DNA from: Zygnema cylindricum
Taxonomy: Eukaryota > Streptophyta > Zygnematophyceae > Zygnematales > Zygnemataceae
Assembly (NCBI GenBank): GCA_037447655.1
Contig: JBBHKE010002692.1
Span: forward strand, 98,872 to 162,871
Direction of reading: 5' to 3'
Length of the DNA: 64,000 bases
The notes beneath the pieces are model-generated. The model saw only the letters and a list, made by a program, of their open reading frames with translations. It did no database searches and had not been told where the DNA came from. Made by a program: the position numbers and the translations under genes. Positions 44,094 to 56,500 of this stretch are shown here, in pieces. The stretch's first letter is position 1; the number at the start of each line of letters is the position of its first letter.

Positions 44094-44799
44094 GTCTGGG
44101 ACAGAGGTCGCAAAAGTCAAAATTTTACATAACCGAAACTGACCGTTTTTTTTTTTTTTCAAAATCTGAGTAACCGACGCCCGACCGGGTTATGTCACGC
44201 TCCAAAATTGTTAACCGTTAACCGACCGGCGTTTACGAAAATAAAAGTTAACCGAAACTCGATTTCTCGCGACTAACCGTGCTCGCCCGTAACAGAAAAA
44301 GTACAAAATTAATTAATGTACAACGTATGAATAAGCCAATAATTACGATTTGTCACGTTCCCTAAGATTTGCGAAATGAAGTGTTACTACCGTGTCAGAT
44401 TTGCAACGCTTTGTCGCGTTCCCTTAGATTTGCGGAATGAATAGTGTTACTACCGTGTCAGATTTGCGACGCTTTTTCGCGTTCCTTTAGATTTGCGAAA
44501 TGAATAGTGTTTACTACCGTGTCAGATTTGCGACGCTAATCATGATGTCACGTACTTCCACGATACCAAAGAGTACAAAAAACAATAATTTGGATTGTAT
44601 GGACAGTACAAAATTTTCATTTTTTTGGTTTTTTGGTTAACCGACCGTAGCCGACCATTTTTTTTTTCTGGTGAATCAACCGACCGCAACCGCCCGGCCC
44701 CCAAAATTTGGCAACCGAATCCGTTCCGGATCCGGCACGGGCGGTCGGTTAACGGTCGGTCACGGTTTCGGTTGACCGTTTGCGACCTCTGGTCTGGGA
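44094..44799. mobile_element. Non-autonomous hAT element, 690 bp, TSD gtctggga
   Basis: Perfect 13-bp terminal inverted repeats CAGAGGTCGCAAA / TTTGCGACCTCTG bound 44102-44791. The 8-bp duplication gtctggga flanks it on both sides (44094-44101, 44792-44799), as expected for hAT. The interior has subterminal taaccgaccg/cggtcggtta words and three copies of a block of about 60 bp (agatttgcgaaatgaa...taccgtgtcagatttgcgac, 44350-44540). No transposase. Confidence 0.92.
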
Positions 44800-46811
44800 C
44801 TTTTGGGAGCCGCTGGCGTTAAATTCGAAGCGGTTGATGCTCAATGTCTGAACAGCGGAAATTTCCAAACGATACGTGTTTCCATGTGTTACGCTGTCGT
44901 ACTTGTTAACTTTTGGGAAAGCGTAATAGAGTTTCCGTAACTTTTTCGATGAGTCAGGTAAGGTTCCATTAGGGGAAAAATGCCGTTGTCTACTGAAAGC
45001 CGTACTATTTCGTACATTGCCTTACCAAAAAAAATAAAATGTCAGAAAAACAAGCCTACAGAATGAGGGATTTGATTCTCCACGTTTATGGGCGTAAACT
45101 TGGACCGTCGGATGCAAAATCAGATATGCCATCGTCTGACACTTTCAGTTCGCAACAAGTGGCTCGGAGTAGGTCAATTCTTAGCGCCTGAACGAATAGC
45201 ATCGTGCCTCGTGGAAAAGTGAACAAATATCCACGAAAACCGCACGACCAGGTGAGTACACGTCGCGTATGACTTGTGCCTTCCGCTACGGAGGATGCGA
45301 GGCCACCGGAAGACGCAAGAAAATCTTTGACGGAGGATATTGTTTCACGCGTTTGTTGCCATCCACTAACCATTCTGACAATTTCGTACGCTTTTACAAA
45401 TCTTGAGTTCGTCCGCCCGTACAGATTTTATTCAATACGTTGTACGAGTCACTTTTTACCTTCGCTGGTACGAATAGGTGGTCACAATTTGCTGTCAGAG
45501 ATTCTTTGAAGAATTTCAAAATCGTATTCATCTATTACGTGGACCAATCAAACTTCGCCACGCAAAAACAATGTCGGTTACTGACCCGACACAATGGAAC
45601 GATGGCTTCAGTAGACGAATTTTTGACGTTTACTGAGATCGCCTAATGGAACAACGCTCTCAATTGACTTTTAGCGTCCCGACAGCGTAACACACTGAGA
45701 TTTGTTCCGATGGAAACGTCCTCTAACTGTTTATCGACTTTTCCCATGCATGTACTTATTGTGTTGTCAGATCCTTGACGACTTGTGGCCGTTAGAGCTA
45801 ACTGACGGCTGTGGGCTGCAATGACACATCTGATCCGTCAGAAGGTACACTTTAGTCCCCTTAGCTTTGAATACCGTATTAATACGGAATTGTATGTATC
45901 TGTCAAGTATGGCTACAGTACGATATAGCGTACTGGAATTATCGTACTTTACATGGATCGAGGGGGTACTGTACTTTTCTGGGAAACCGACGTTTCAGAA
46001 AAAGTCGCCAGCATGACATCAGGACGCTTGAATTTAGCTTCACGACAAGCAGACACTCGTTTCCAACGTCGAGTCATCGACACTCCCAAAAAAGTAATAT
46101 TATGTTATTTATTTATAGTGTTGAATGTTAGGTTTAGCATTAATACCACAATCTGTTCTCTGTTCATTGTAATGTGATGGGCGGTGATCGTGAGTCCACG
46201 TTTCCAATCTGTTTAATGTTTGTGTTCATGCCGGCTTTATATGATTCATTTATTATTCTCAAGTTTATGACGAATAAGATATTAGTTGGATATTTCTGAC
46301 TTACAATCGACGTTTACACATCCGACAAAAACTGTTCGTCTGTAAAAAGTACAGTATTGACTTTGCCGTCTGAGCTGCAGCGCTACTTGTACGAACGGTA
46401 CGGTACACGACAAGTTTCTTGACGTTCGTGTCTTCCCAAACCATAATCATCCGTACTCTAGGCGGCAGATTGGTCCTTCTAGCTACAGTACAGTAATGTG
46501 GCATTGGTCCCCAGCGACACATCTGACCTGTCAATACGGAGCCGGGCGAGACAAAACACATTTGGCTCTTCTCTCGTACGTGTCGTGACAAGTCACTTTG
46601 ACATTTGTCGGTTTAAAATTACGAAAGTACAAGTATCCCATAACATTTCGTTTGTTAAAAGCCGTCGAGCTTTTACCTTGCCATGAAGCATCGCTCGTAT
46701 TGCGCGCCAAAATCTTGCCACAAAGGATTCTCAAGGCCACTCTTCGGCATATTCAGAATCCCTAAGTGTCAATTTCTCTAACTAAAACATTTTCTTGCAT
46801 AATTAAGAGCC
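44800..46811. other. Upstream region of the P450 gene, no gene recognised
   Basis: Mixed-composition non-coding DNA. A phrase gacacatctgatccgtca near 45821 has a partner gacacatctgacctgtca near 46518. The P450 promoter should lie near the right end, but I see no decisive element. Confidence 0.45.
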
Positions 46812-49800
46812 ATGGAAATGGAAAATTTGTTCAATTCTCTTCTTGGACCAACGTTGGTCCTCCTTGGTCTTGTTTTCATTGCAATTTCGTACATTGGTAT
46901 TGTTTTTGTGTGGTATCCGTACAACATACTTTTGAAAATGCGTCGCCAGGGAATCCCAACGGCTCCATTCAGGTAATAAATAAGAATTACTATTCCTCCG
47001 GCTAGAGGGAGAGGGAGGGGAGAGGGAGAGGGAGAGGGAGAGGGATATTACTATTCCTATTTCCCTTAAACTTACTTCCTTTTCCCTAAACTGCTTCCTT
47101 TCCTTTGAAATTTCATACTAATTTTATTCACCTTACAAAAAATTTTAACTTAGTTTCTGGAGCTTATATTGTCTACAACTAACTCGAAAATACACTTTTA
47201 AGTTCTTTCAAATTTTCTTATGCTTCATATTGAAGGAATAAACATATTCATCTCATGTTAGGTGACATAAAATACAAATCAGGTGTTAATTTAACACTTT
47301 TGAGTAATTATTTCTCTTTTCTAACAACATGTTTCTAGTGGGTATCCTTGCATTGCCAAAACAAAGGCCTTTCATTGGTCAGCTTCCCGAATACCACCAA
47401 AACCTCCTCCAGGCAGCCGAAGGTACGGAACCCGGAGAAAGAGACGAAAAATTTGTGGACTATTTTCGGGAGTGTGAGACAAAATATGGGCCACTTGTCG
47501 CCACCTGTGTGGGTCCCGTTACTCGCCTCATGATAAGCGATCCTGTGCTGCTTCGCGAGGTATCGATTCTATTCCCAATTTTGTCATTTTTTAAATGGTA
47601 CCGAAATTGAGGATGGGGATTCGGGAATTTAGTTCCCTTTTAGTCAGAATTTTCTTACTTACAATTTTCCCAATTTCCATCTCCTATGACAAAATCCACA
47701 CTTTTCTTGTGTCTTCCCAATCAAAAACATTACCCTGCTCATTTACATAAAGTTTTGCAACCTGCATGTCTGGTGTGGGTGGGTGTAATCCACACTATTT
47801 CAGGTGCTCACCGGAAACTCCCAGGATTGGCCGAAAGACCGTCAACAACAGCGACTCTTGACGCTTCTCGGAAACGGTCTCATAAACTCCAACGGATCGT
47901 TGTGGTCAAGACAAAGAAGAATGCTGAACCCTTCTTTTGGGCATAGACATATCAAGGTAAAAAGAAGACAAAAAAGATGCAACATTTTGTTTACTAGCTT
48001 TTGTTTTTGTAAATTGAAGGTATACAGGGAAGTTGCATGAAGAATTTTTAGATGTGATTTTATTTTGGGATTTTCTAGGCAAGGTTTGTTTTTTGCTAAG
48101 TTTTTACTTGTTTAGGAATACATTTAGTTATCCACTAGGTTTCTACTGTAACATTATATACACATTTTTGGCACATTTGTTTTTATAATTTGTTTTTTTT
48201 GGTTGAAATGCTATCGATTGATTGAAGCTCTAACCCAAATAAGATTTTATCTATCCCCAAAAAATAATCATTCAAGACCTGAAACGATAGTTTTCCAAAT
48301 TTATGGAAGCTTTAGCCTTTTTTGTCGACATTTTCTTGCAGGAAGTAATGGACGTAATGATTACTAGCTCGCAAAAAACTGTAAGACAGTGGACAGAACA
48401 GTTAAACACATCAAATGGTGTGGCAGAAATAGATGTGAATCAAGGAATTTCCGCGTTGGCGCTCGAAATTATCGGCCAATCAGCTTTCGGCGCCGATATC
48501 AGCGGAGGTTCTGAACAAGCTCGTGAAATTTATGTCACGGTCGCAGAAATTCTGGAAGCAACTATTGAATGCATTGTCAAAGGATATATTTTTATTCCTT
48601 TTTACAAGTAAGCAACTGCATTGTCAAATTGTTTAAAAAAAAGGAAGCATAGGTAGCTCATTGCTTTGTTTTCTATTTGAAAGCCCATAGTTTTCTATTT
48701 CTTTGTTAGTTGAGATAAACACCAAGGATAAATATAGTGGGAATATTAAAAACACTATATATATTATACCCAGGCATGATAATACTTTATGCTTTGCCTA
48801 GTGTAAATGCATAGTATGAAATTCTCAAATGAAACTTTTGTGTCGAATTGTGTTTTATTGCCTCTAGGTCTTTACCCTTAAAAGAAACGCGTATCATTGC
48901 CAAATGTGAGAAAAAAATACGAACGTTAACACTTGGACTCATCAAGAAACGACGAGAAGCGCAATCTAAGGTACTTTCTGACACCAAATGGACAACAGTT
49001 ATATGTCAACAAAGTTAAAACTTGTTTCAATGCTTCAATTTAGGTGTCAGTACAAAAAAAAAATGTTGACTACTTTTCGTGGGAACTAGGCAAAAAAAAA
49101 AGAATTTACTATGAGCTTATATTTTTCAACTGATAAACTTCTGTGGTCTTGTATCGGTTCTAATTGACTAGAAACCTGACCAAACAATGTAAAGCACTTG
49201 GTTCAATTCGACTAAATTTTGAACAAACATTTTGTCGTATCTTATGGTTCTATTTCAGCAATTAACATTATCAATTTATCATGTACATTTTATGGTATCG
49301 TCTTAGTACTATTTCAATCAAACAATTAACATTATCATATGCTTTCTATGGTATCGTATCGGTGTTAGATAAACGGTTTGCGTTTGTGTATCGTACCGTC
49401 TCCAGGGCCAAATCGGCGGCGATCTTCTGGCGAGCATGCTGGCGGCCACCGACGACGAGACCGACGCGGGAATGTCCAACGAGCAGCTCATGGACGAATC
49501 GCTCAACTTCCTTCTCGCAGGTCACGTCACTTTAACGTCACGCCTACGTCATAAAGACAGTATTCTGTGAGCACACCTTGTATAGCTATTAATGTTAATG
49601 TTTTATCCGCCACGCAAAATAATGAAATATACTTTCGTGTACACTCTTTTCCGATTGAGAGGCAGGATTCTCACCTTCCAATTGGCCGTATCCAATCGGA
49701 ATCTGGGCACGTGTGCACGGAGAAAGATGTTTTAGGTGGCGAAAAGAACAACCCTAATATTCAAGGATTTAAGTGTAATGCGAAATTAGAATATGTAATA

Positions 49801-51221
49801 CTGATTTAGTGTAAGGAGACGTGGCAGCTTTTAGTCCACTCCATTTTGAAGGGCTGCGAACACTACAGTACAGTATTTTATGATATTTGACCAAAAAAGT
49901 CGCGACCAAATTAGTGTTGTTAATTTTAATAACGATGGGGGGTGTAACTGTAAAGTCCGCCTGTGCGACAACGCTGTTTCTACTTTGTCTGCGACAGGGA
50001 ACGATATCTCCGTGACGTCGCATGAAAGGCTAAAACGATCCATTACGAAGATGACCTCAAACTGCGTTTTTAAGACACACATGGAAAACAAAATCTCCAA
50101 CAGTACAGTAACGCGCAGTACTTTGTACTGTTTTGTCCTGTACTAACGGAGACCTCTGATTATATGTTGTTTCACAGGACACGAAACCACCGCGCAACTG
50201 GTGACATGGACGATGTACCTTCTCGCCCGGCATCCTGATTGGCAGCAGCGCGTTCGTACGGAAGCACAAGAAGTACTGTGGTCCCAAAGTGAGGAAATAG
50301 AGTGGAACCATTTGGCGGCCTTGAAGGACCTTCATATGGTTCTCATGGAATCTCTTCGACTGTTTCCACCCATTCCAGCTCTTCTACGAGGGCTCCAGAA
50401 GGTGTTTAATTACTGGAACCTTTTAAATTTTAATGAAAACTACGTATTTCCGTTTTTTTTTTAATATAGGCTGTCAACTGACTTGTTTTAGGTCTTACAT
50501 ATTTTACTGCGTTGTGTACTCTATTGTGAAATGTTGTTGTTTGAGATTTTTAAATTTTGAATAAATTTTGATAGTAGGTTGTACCACGTTTTATCCCTTT
50601 TTTTTCTCTTAGGATATGAAATTGGGGCCGTACACTATTCCCAAAGGCACTTTATTGTACCTTCCTGTTTCCCATTTGCATCGAATAAAGAAAATTTGGG
50701 GCGAGGATGCCGATCAGTTTCGACCAGAACGATTTGCAGGTGGGGTACAACTGGACATTGTAATGTTACTATTATTCTTTTCTTTCTAGTTAAGGTAAAA
50801 CTACGAAGTTTTATTATTCTGTATAAGCAATTCTGATGTTTGCCAATCTTGAAAATCCCAACCATTCATTCAACCCCTGACTTTCAAAACCAACGTTAAC
50901 AAACTCCCAACAAATTTGTTCAATTCCTTCAATCCTCTTCACTAAATTGACTTCTCTTGTCCAGACGGTGTGGCCCATGCTTGCAAAGAGCCCCATGTGT
51001 TTATCCCCTTTAGCGCCGGTCCGAGAAATTGCATCGGTCAAGCTTTTGCGATGACGGAGGCCAAAATAATGATGGCGTACATTTTACGATCTTTCATGTG
51101 GCGTCTCGCTCCAGGCTTCAAGCATAGTACACAATCTCTCATCACTTTGCGACCAAACAAAGGAATGCCAATGCTTTTGGAGAGACTCGAGGAACTTCCG
51201 AAGGCACCTGCGAAATTTTAG
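46812..51221 (+). CDS. Cytochrome P450, CYP72-clan type
   Basis: Nine exons: 46812-46972, 47367-47559, 47804-47956, 48342-48607, 48868-48970, 49406-49520, 50178-50401, 50613-50739, 50965-51221; all phases agree, 532 residues. N-terminal membrane anchor at about residues 8-36 ([20 protein letters not shown]), then the hinge [16 protein letters not shown]-helix WSRQR near 152, I-helix AGHETT at 330 (split by intron 6), ExxR ESLR at 388-391, PERF at 443-446, haem loop [11 protein letters not shown] with Cys 470. All key residues are present, so it should be an active ER-bound monooxygenase. The RRMLNPSF and GPRNCIGQ text fits the plant CYP72 clan; family and substrate cannot be told. The exon 2 acceptor (aacaaag) lacks a pyrimidine tract but is the one that keeps the frame. 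Confidence 0.95.
49580..49775. mobile_element. Degraded foldback MITE in P450 intron 6
   Basis: tagctattaatgttaatgtttt at the left, and cacggagaaagatgtttt.ggtggcgaaaa near the right, match the MITE at 15815-16025 in order. The termini are too worn to define. Confidence 0.6.
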
Positions 51222-51873
51222 TGATTTTTTTTTCTCTTAGACTAACATTTTAGATATTTTTTAGGGCATCGGCATAGTTAGGGATGCTAATCTCTTAAAG
51301 ATACAGTGAAATTTACGAGAATGAGAGAGAATTTCATTACAACTAGTGGAAGGAAATGTTTGATGTCGATGGATCTTTAGTATTTCGTTACTGTAGTACA
51401 ACTGATCATGGCATTTGTTTTGTACTATAGATCAACATGTAAGATTAAAGTTAGGAAGAGATGTTTTGGGAGCACAACCTGGGATTCTTCTTTATCAGAA
51501 TCTTGGGATTTTTTTTTAAAATTGTAATTAGTGATTACGTTTAATCGAACCCTTGAAATGCAGTTTTATGTATTGCTGTACCTTCGTCATAGTGCATCAG
51601 TTTTTTATTTTTTGCAATGTTGATATAATTTTTGGTTGTAAAGGGAAAGTGGAATCAAACATGTGGCCCCATCATTACCAGCACTACATGTAAAATTTGT
51701 TATTGCGACAATTTGTACTCTTAATGCGACATTTTTTTGTACATTAAAATGCTCTTGCTACATTTTGTACACCGATGAAACACCGATGAAAAATACATAA
51801 CATTTATTGCATCATCGAGTTAAGATTCCTAGAATCGAGGGATAGAATGGACGAAACCTGTAAGGGGAATGAT
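51222..51873. other. 3' flank of the P450 gene
   Basis: AT-rich, no coding signal. Probably includes the 3' untranslated region. Confidence 0.4.
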
Positions 51874-51944
51874 GATCCGGCCAGGATTTGAACCTGGGAC
51901 TTTCCATTTAAGCTGCGAACGCACTACCACTGTGCCACCAGCTC
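51874..51944 (-). pseudogene. tRNA-like pseudogene or head of a tRNA-derived SINE
   Basis: The minus strand fits a 71-nt tRNA layout: acceptor GAGCTGG/CCGGATC with one clear mismatch, D-stem GCAC/GTGC with box A TGGCACAGTGG, perfect T-arm CCAGG/CCTGG with box B GGTTCAAATCC. The anticodon stem (TTCGC/ATGGA) does not pair and position 33 is G, so it is not a working tRNA. Loop AGCTTAA would give CTT. Confidence 0.6.
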
Positions 51945-52697
51945 GGATGTTACGCTCGAGGGTCCATATTTATCTACCTATTTAGTGTGGATTTTACCAC
52001 AATTCCGGATATCGAGCGCACGTTTCATGTACGTCAACACATCGCACCACCAAGGATACATGCATGATAATGATCATACGTTTTTTGAGCTTTCTTCTAG
52101 CATTCATCTGTAAATATTAGCAAAGCATAAGTCCTAATTTCAATAGTACAATACGACTCTTGAATTCTAAGCCGAAGAAGCGCGGTTCATGTTCTTCTTT
52201 CGGCCCAAACAGAAAATAGGGAAAATGAAGTAAAAAACAAATGAAGTCAATTCGAAAATGTCGCGATGTCCTAGCTTCCCAATTTTCCAATATCCCAATG
52301 TCTAATCTTCTTCTACTCTGGCTCCACTTAGGAAAAGAAAGACATGAAGATGTTCAAATAAAAAAAATCGAGACTTTTGCAAGATGGATATTGACAGATA
52401 AACACTTCAAACCGTATAAAATTGCAATAGGCGCGATTTTACAATTTTCCGGTCGATTAAACGTTCACGATTGACAGAAGTCAGTGCCGAAGCTCGAAAT
52501 TTCACACAGTAGCGACCCTGGTTCGAATCTAACTCGTTCAACAGAAGACGTTTTCACTTTTTGGCCGACAAAGCTTAACGGGCTCCTTTCCGCCGGCTCA
52601 AAATTGCCTAATCGGGTGTACGTCCTAATACGCAGACAGTTGTGATTCGCGGAGATTACAGTTGTCACACTTTAAATTTGTACTCAAATCTGTACTG

Positions 52698-52899
52698 TAC
52701 ACCGTGAATCGTTATTAGCCTTATGTACGCTATATCGGCACCCCAAAATTTTGACATTGATACCTTAAATATTACATATTACACTATTTAAGAACGTGGA
52801 CCATAATCTGCCACGTCTCCTGGCACTAAATTAGAATGAATGACCTAATTTTTTCTTTACCCTAATAATTTCTATACGCTAATAACGATTCAAGGTGTA
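52698..52899. mobile_element. Foldback MITE, 202 bp
   Basis: Starts tacaccgtgaatcgttatta and ends acgctaataacgattcaaggtgta-like (complementary with one or two mismatches). Same terminal family as the cluster at 13626-16025. Confidence 0.82.
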
Positions 52900-53238
52900 G
52901 TTACCTGAAGACAGAGATGTCAACACTATTTTTGCAAGGACGAGTGTCACTCGTCTTTTACAATCTTGATGCTCAACGGCTGGATTTATTTTTCAAGTAC
53001 TGATTCTGTTTTCCCCAGATTGTCTGCCGCCATCATACGGCTCTAAAATCCACATATGAAAGTTTTCATTCGTCCGTACAGACAAATCCTACAATAATAC
53101 AGAAATACTAGCAGCTAATTTGTTCTGCATTTGTACGTCAAATATACTTAGTGTACTTTCCTCTCTCCCTATTTTTCTTTTTGGCGCTCGTTTTGTTTTG
53201 CTTTGGTGGCTGCCATTGAAAGTCCATCTGGCAGAGAT

Positions 53239-53250
53239 TGCCACGTGGCA
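53239..53250. promoter_or_regulatory. Palindromic G-box upstream of the aldolase gene
   Basis: TGCCACGTGGCA is a perfect 12-bp palindrome with the CACGTG core bound by plant bZIP and bHLH factors in light- and ABA-regulated promoters. It lies about 260 bp before the ATG. A second core GACGTGGC follows at 53285-53292. Function is inferred from position and motif only. Confidence 0.55.
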
Positions 53251-53410
53251 ATAGAATCGCCTCTAGATCCCCCATCCATACTATGACGTGGCAGCATCTG
53301 AGCCAGTGATTTCGATGCTGCGGCTGGCCGTATTTTTCGGATCGCTATGGATTTCGATCACTTTTCCTTTGGCTCTCATTTTCTGTTCTTGTGACTCGCT
53401 TCTCTCTCTT

Positions 53411-53473
<63 letters not shown>
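53411..53473. repeat. (CT)n tract just upstream of the aldolase start
   Basis: About 30 ct units ending some 28 bp before the ATG at 53501, most likely in the 5' untranslated region or core promoter. It is in frame with exon 1 and gives a Ser/Leu run if read through, but the ATG after it fits a transit peptide better. A TGACGTCA palindrome spans 53495-53502. Confidence 0.85.
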
Positions 53474-53475
<2 letters not shown>

Positions 53476-53500
53476 CGTCTATCCCTCAACTGCTGACGTC

Positions 53501-56500
53501 ATGGCTGCTATGATCTCGCCAGCAATGGCTCCTGGTAAGTCAACGAGTGATCTCTCTCACTTTCTCTCTCTCCCTCCCACCATCCCCTCTCTCTCTGTTC
53601 GTGACTCACACTCTTCTACTCCTCTCTCCCTCTCTCCCTCTCTCCCTTCAACTTATTTGGTGCTCTGAGGCGATACGGGAAAATATATATTTCTGTTTTT
53701 TTTTTCAGTTTTTGTAAGTTTTCCGCACAATGTGTAGAATATCTGAATGCTGCCCTTTTTTTTTTTTTGCGGATATTTTCTAAAACTTTGGCAACTGTAG
53801 TTATTTATAGCAAGCTCCACATATATATTTTTTCTTTTTCTGTTTTTTTTTTTTTTTTGCTATTCTCTTTCCCTGAAAGATAACTTTTCAAATGTCATTT
53901 TTTCATTTGTTTTTTGCATACTTTTTTTTTCTGTTTTTTTTTTTTGCTTTTTCACTCCCATAATTTTTTTTTTAATTATTTATAAATTTAGTGCAACATG
54001 ATCTATTAGATGTCAGAAAATAATGTAAAAAAAAATATTTTCGCAGATGACAAAATAAAATAAAATAGTTTTGGGAAAAATTGAGTATTAATGTTTTGTA
54101 TCGACAATCGCAAGAAAAATTCTGGATAATTTTTAAACAAATAATTATTTTATATTATATCTTTGTTTTTTTTTTTTTTTTTTTTTTTTTTTAAGTTTGT
54201 CTACAGATCACATAGACATTTTTAATCACTTTTTTTGTCAGTCTTTAGGGTTTTCGGATATCCGCACACTCCTAAAACTTCTTACAAAACAATATTTTCC
54301 TTCTCTACATTGTCTCTCAGTTTAGCTTCCTTCCCCATTTTGCCTCCCCTCTCCCTCCTCCTCACTCCTCTTTTCTTCTTCCCTCCTCTTTCCCTCCTCT
54401 CTCCCTCCTCCTCACTCCTCTTTTCTTCTTCCCTCCTCTTTCCCTCCTCTCTCTCCTCCCTTTAAACCTAAACTCCACTTTTTACTTCTGCTTTAGCTTA
54501 ACTTCCGTCTTATTTCACCCTTCTTTCCCTTTCCTCTCGCTTTTTTCTCCTTCGTTGTCCTATCTGAATCTCTCTTTCCTCTCCCTTGGCTCTCCCTTTC
54601 CTCTTATATCCTATCCGAACATCCCTTTCCTCACCTTTCTCTTCCTTTCCTCTCCTTCTCTTTTGTTCTATCTGAACATGCCTTTTCTCTCCTCTTTCTC
54701 TTCCTTTCTTCTCCCTTCTCTACCTTTCCTCCCTTCCCTCCGTCACCCTGCCTATCTCTCCCTTTCCTCACCTCTCCTCTCCCTTTCCTCTCCTTTCTCT
54801 TTTTGTCCTATCTGAACAGGTGCCACATTGAAATCCTCCTTCCTCGGATCGTCGCCAGCTGGCGCAGTGTCGCAGGCCGGCTTGATCTCGTCTCGCCAGC
54901 TGGCGGCGGTTCGACCAATCACAGCCACTTCCGAGTTTGAAAAGACAAATTCGTACACAGAGGAGCTGAAAAGGACGGCGGCGTATATTTCGGCGCCCGG
55001 AAAAGGAATTCTCGCATCTGACGAAAGTAATGCAACTACTGGCAAAAGGTAAAGAAATAACAAGGCTAACTATGTTCGTTTGTTTGTTTTTTTTGGTTTG
55101 GTTTTGTTTTTGTGTATTTGTTCCGTTTTGTTTTTTTTGTGGTTTTTTTTTGGTTTTATTCTGTTTTTTTTTTGTTTTAATTTTTCCGGTTTTGTTTTGT
55201 TTTATTTTGGTCTATTTCTTGGCTCTTTTATTTATTTTGTAGTTTTTATTGTTTATGTTTATTCTTTCATTCACTTATTCATTTTTTAATGGTAAAACTT
55301 CCAGACTTGCGACCGTTGGACTCGAGAATACTGAAGACACTCGACGAGCGTGGAGAGAACTTCTTTACTCTGCCCCAGGATTGGGTCAGGTAAGAAAAAA
55401 AGGAAAAAAACAGAAAAAAAAGAAGCAGTTTGGAAATTTTCATGCATCCTTGGTATCATTGAAGTTAAATCACAAAGTGGAGGAATGAGAGGGAAAGGGA
55501 GAAAGAATAGAAAATTTACATGTTTTGATTTTATAGATTCACGTAGGGTTCGGGAGGAGAGGAAGAAAAAAGAATCAAAACGGATCTAACGGTTTTCTCT
55601 TTTCTTTCCTTTTTTTTTTGTTATCATTGTTATTCTCTTGTAAGTTGTCTTCAAACTTAATATCTTTCCTTCCAATTTTGTGTCGACCATCGATCTTTTA
55701 CCATTTTTTTCTTCTTTCTCTCTCTCCCTCTGTCCTCTCTTTTTATGGTTACTGTTTTCCGAGATAAATTGTTTCCTTTCGAAACTGTGTCAATCATCAG
55801 CCTTTTTTTGCTGTCTTTTCCACCGTGTTTTACTCTCTTTTCTCTTTCTTTCCCCTCCCTCCCTCCCTCCCCTCTCTCTTCCTCCCCCCCCTCTCCTCTC
55901 CCTTCCTCACCGTATGTCAGCATTACTAACATGTTTTGATGAAACTTTCTTCAAACCATTATCTTCCAAGTGCTTGACGTCGCCACTTTTCACCGTTTTC
56001 TTAGCGTTTTCTCACAGTTTCCCACCGCTTTAACTGTTCTCCCATCTCCCTTCCCTCTCCCTCCTTTCCTGCGCATCTCTCTCCCTCTCCTCTCTTCCTA
56101 TCCTTTCCCCCCCCTCCCTATTTTGCCCTCTCCCTCTCCCTACTTCCTCCTCTTTCTCTCGTTCTTCCTCCCTCTCTCCCTCCCTCCCTCTCTCACAGTA
56201 CGTCAGCTGTACCCCCATGTTTGCTGAAATTTTGTTCAAACTGTTTTCTTCCAAACACGTGTCAATGCATCACCTTTTTTACACCATTTTCCACCGTTTT
56301 TTCACCCTTTCTCACTCTTTCCCACCCTTTCCCCACATTTTCCCCACCATTTCCTCACCTTTTCCCACCGTTTTTAACCGTTTTCCCCCCCTCCCCCTCT
56401 CCCTCCCTCCCTCCCTCCCCCTAGTACATCAGCGGCACCATCATGTTCGACGAAACCCTCTTCCAATCCTCCCGCGACGGCGTCCCATTTGTCGACATCC

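Noticed and set aside
47339-47366. Acceptor ttctag at 47337-47338 as the start of P450 exon 2
   Set aside because: Joining there puts exon 2 out of frame; no alternative donor in exon 1 compensates.
52485-52560. Possible tRNA (cctggttcgaatctaac box B)
   Set aside because: No box A or acceptor stem at the right distance.
53288-53500. Upstream in-frame start that would add about 70 residues to the aldolase
   Set aside because: The extension is mostly a Ser/Leu run from the CT repeat; the ATG at 53501 gives a normal transit peptide.
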